Below, in pieces: positions 63,941 to 64,000 of a stretch of DNA of 64,000 bases. Position 1 is the first letter of the stretch. The number at the start of each line of letters is the position of its first letter. The stretch is taken from positions 54,737,246-54,801,245 of the forward strand of contig OV277866.1 in assembly GCA_922989275.2 (NCBI GenBank). Reading direction: 5' to 3'. The notes below the pieces were generated by a model that was not told where the DNA came from, did no database searches, and saw only the letters and a program-made list of their open reading frames with translations. Source of the stretch: Gari tellinella. Taxonomy: Eukaryota > Mollusca > Bivalvia > Cardiida > Psammobiidae. Position numbers and translations under genes: made by a program.

Positions 63941-64000
63941 TTTCTTATTTAAAGCTCAATTTCTAGATAGAGCTCTTCTAGGAAAATCATATTAAATATT

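Noticed and set aside
1..64000. CRISPR arrays
   Set aside because: The many palindromes have irregular spacing, belong to inverted-repeat elements and the DNA is animal-like. No direct-repeat/spacer pattern.

Overview
This window looks like non-coding, repeat-rich DNA from an animal, most likely a bivalve mollusc. The reasons are the low G+C, the frequent ACATGTA words, a dense load of short inverted-repeat elements, the relics of a Penelope-like retroelement and a hAT transposon, and a roughly 160-bp tandem repeat of a type I associate with molluscs. The species call is inference. I found no intact host gene, no rRNA and no canonical tRNA. Spliced host exons shorter than about 60 codons could have been missed. 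The only convincing protein homologies are decayed transposon proteins.

Family names used below (mine). Family A is about 250 bp, with terminal inverted repeats (TIRs) beginning TACAGTGGAGAA, a TA target duplication and subterminal GCGTTT-type words. '+' means the GTTTAAACGC side is on the left. Family B is 180-250 bp, runs from TTAACCCTTTCACTGCC to the mirror-image end, and its TTAA ends are piggyBac-like. Family C is about 250 bp, runs from TTAACCCTTTACC to AAAGGGTTAA, and carries its own palindrome built on AAAGCAGGTTGAAAGTAAAG. Family D is about 340 bp and starts TACAGTGCTCCCTC. Family E starts TACAGTGAAACCCC and family F starts TACAGTCGAACTTCG. FB marks stand-alone foldbacks. A, B and D, despite unrelated ends, all carry the same roughly 62-bp palindrome: outer CAAACAGTTTGG, inner TGATCAGACGCCG, and the mirror of both.

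Layout. 1-9 kb: sparse, old A/B/C copies, two foldbacks and a 5'-truncated Penelope endonuclease fragment. 9-14 kb: old B/C/D copies, a 106-bp duplication and an eleven-unit 160-bp tandem array with flipped units beyond it. 14-18 kb: mostly B. 18.5-22.7 kb: a decayed hAT transposase followed by a Penelope-like reverse transcriptase between inverted arms. 24-28 kb: fresh A copies and a probable tRNA-derived SINE. 29.4-31.0 kb: a 1.66-kb element with 45-bp perfect TIRs and a foldback inside. 32.7-34.8 kb: a 2.1-kb long form bounded by family-A ends. 36-46 kb: dense A, including nests and a 1.06-kb long-armed foldback inserted in a B copy. 47-64 kb: dense A/B/C/D/F with several nests.

The genes do not work together as a pathway. 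The window is a record of layered transposition. Nests (A in A three times, A in B, A in D, C in E, foldback in B) give relative ages and show the target duplications directly. The most unusual signal is the shared palindrome whose two arms change together from copy to copy and from family to family.
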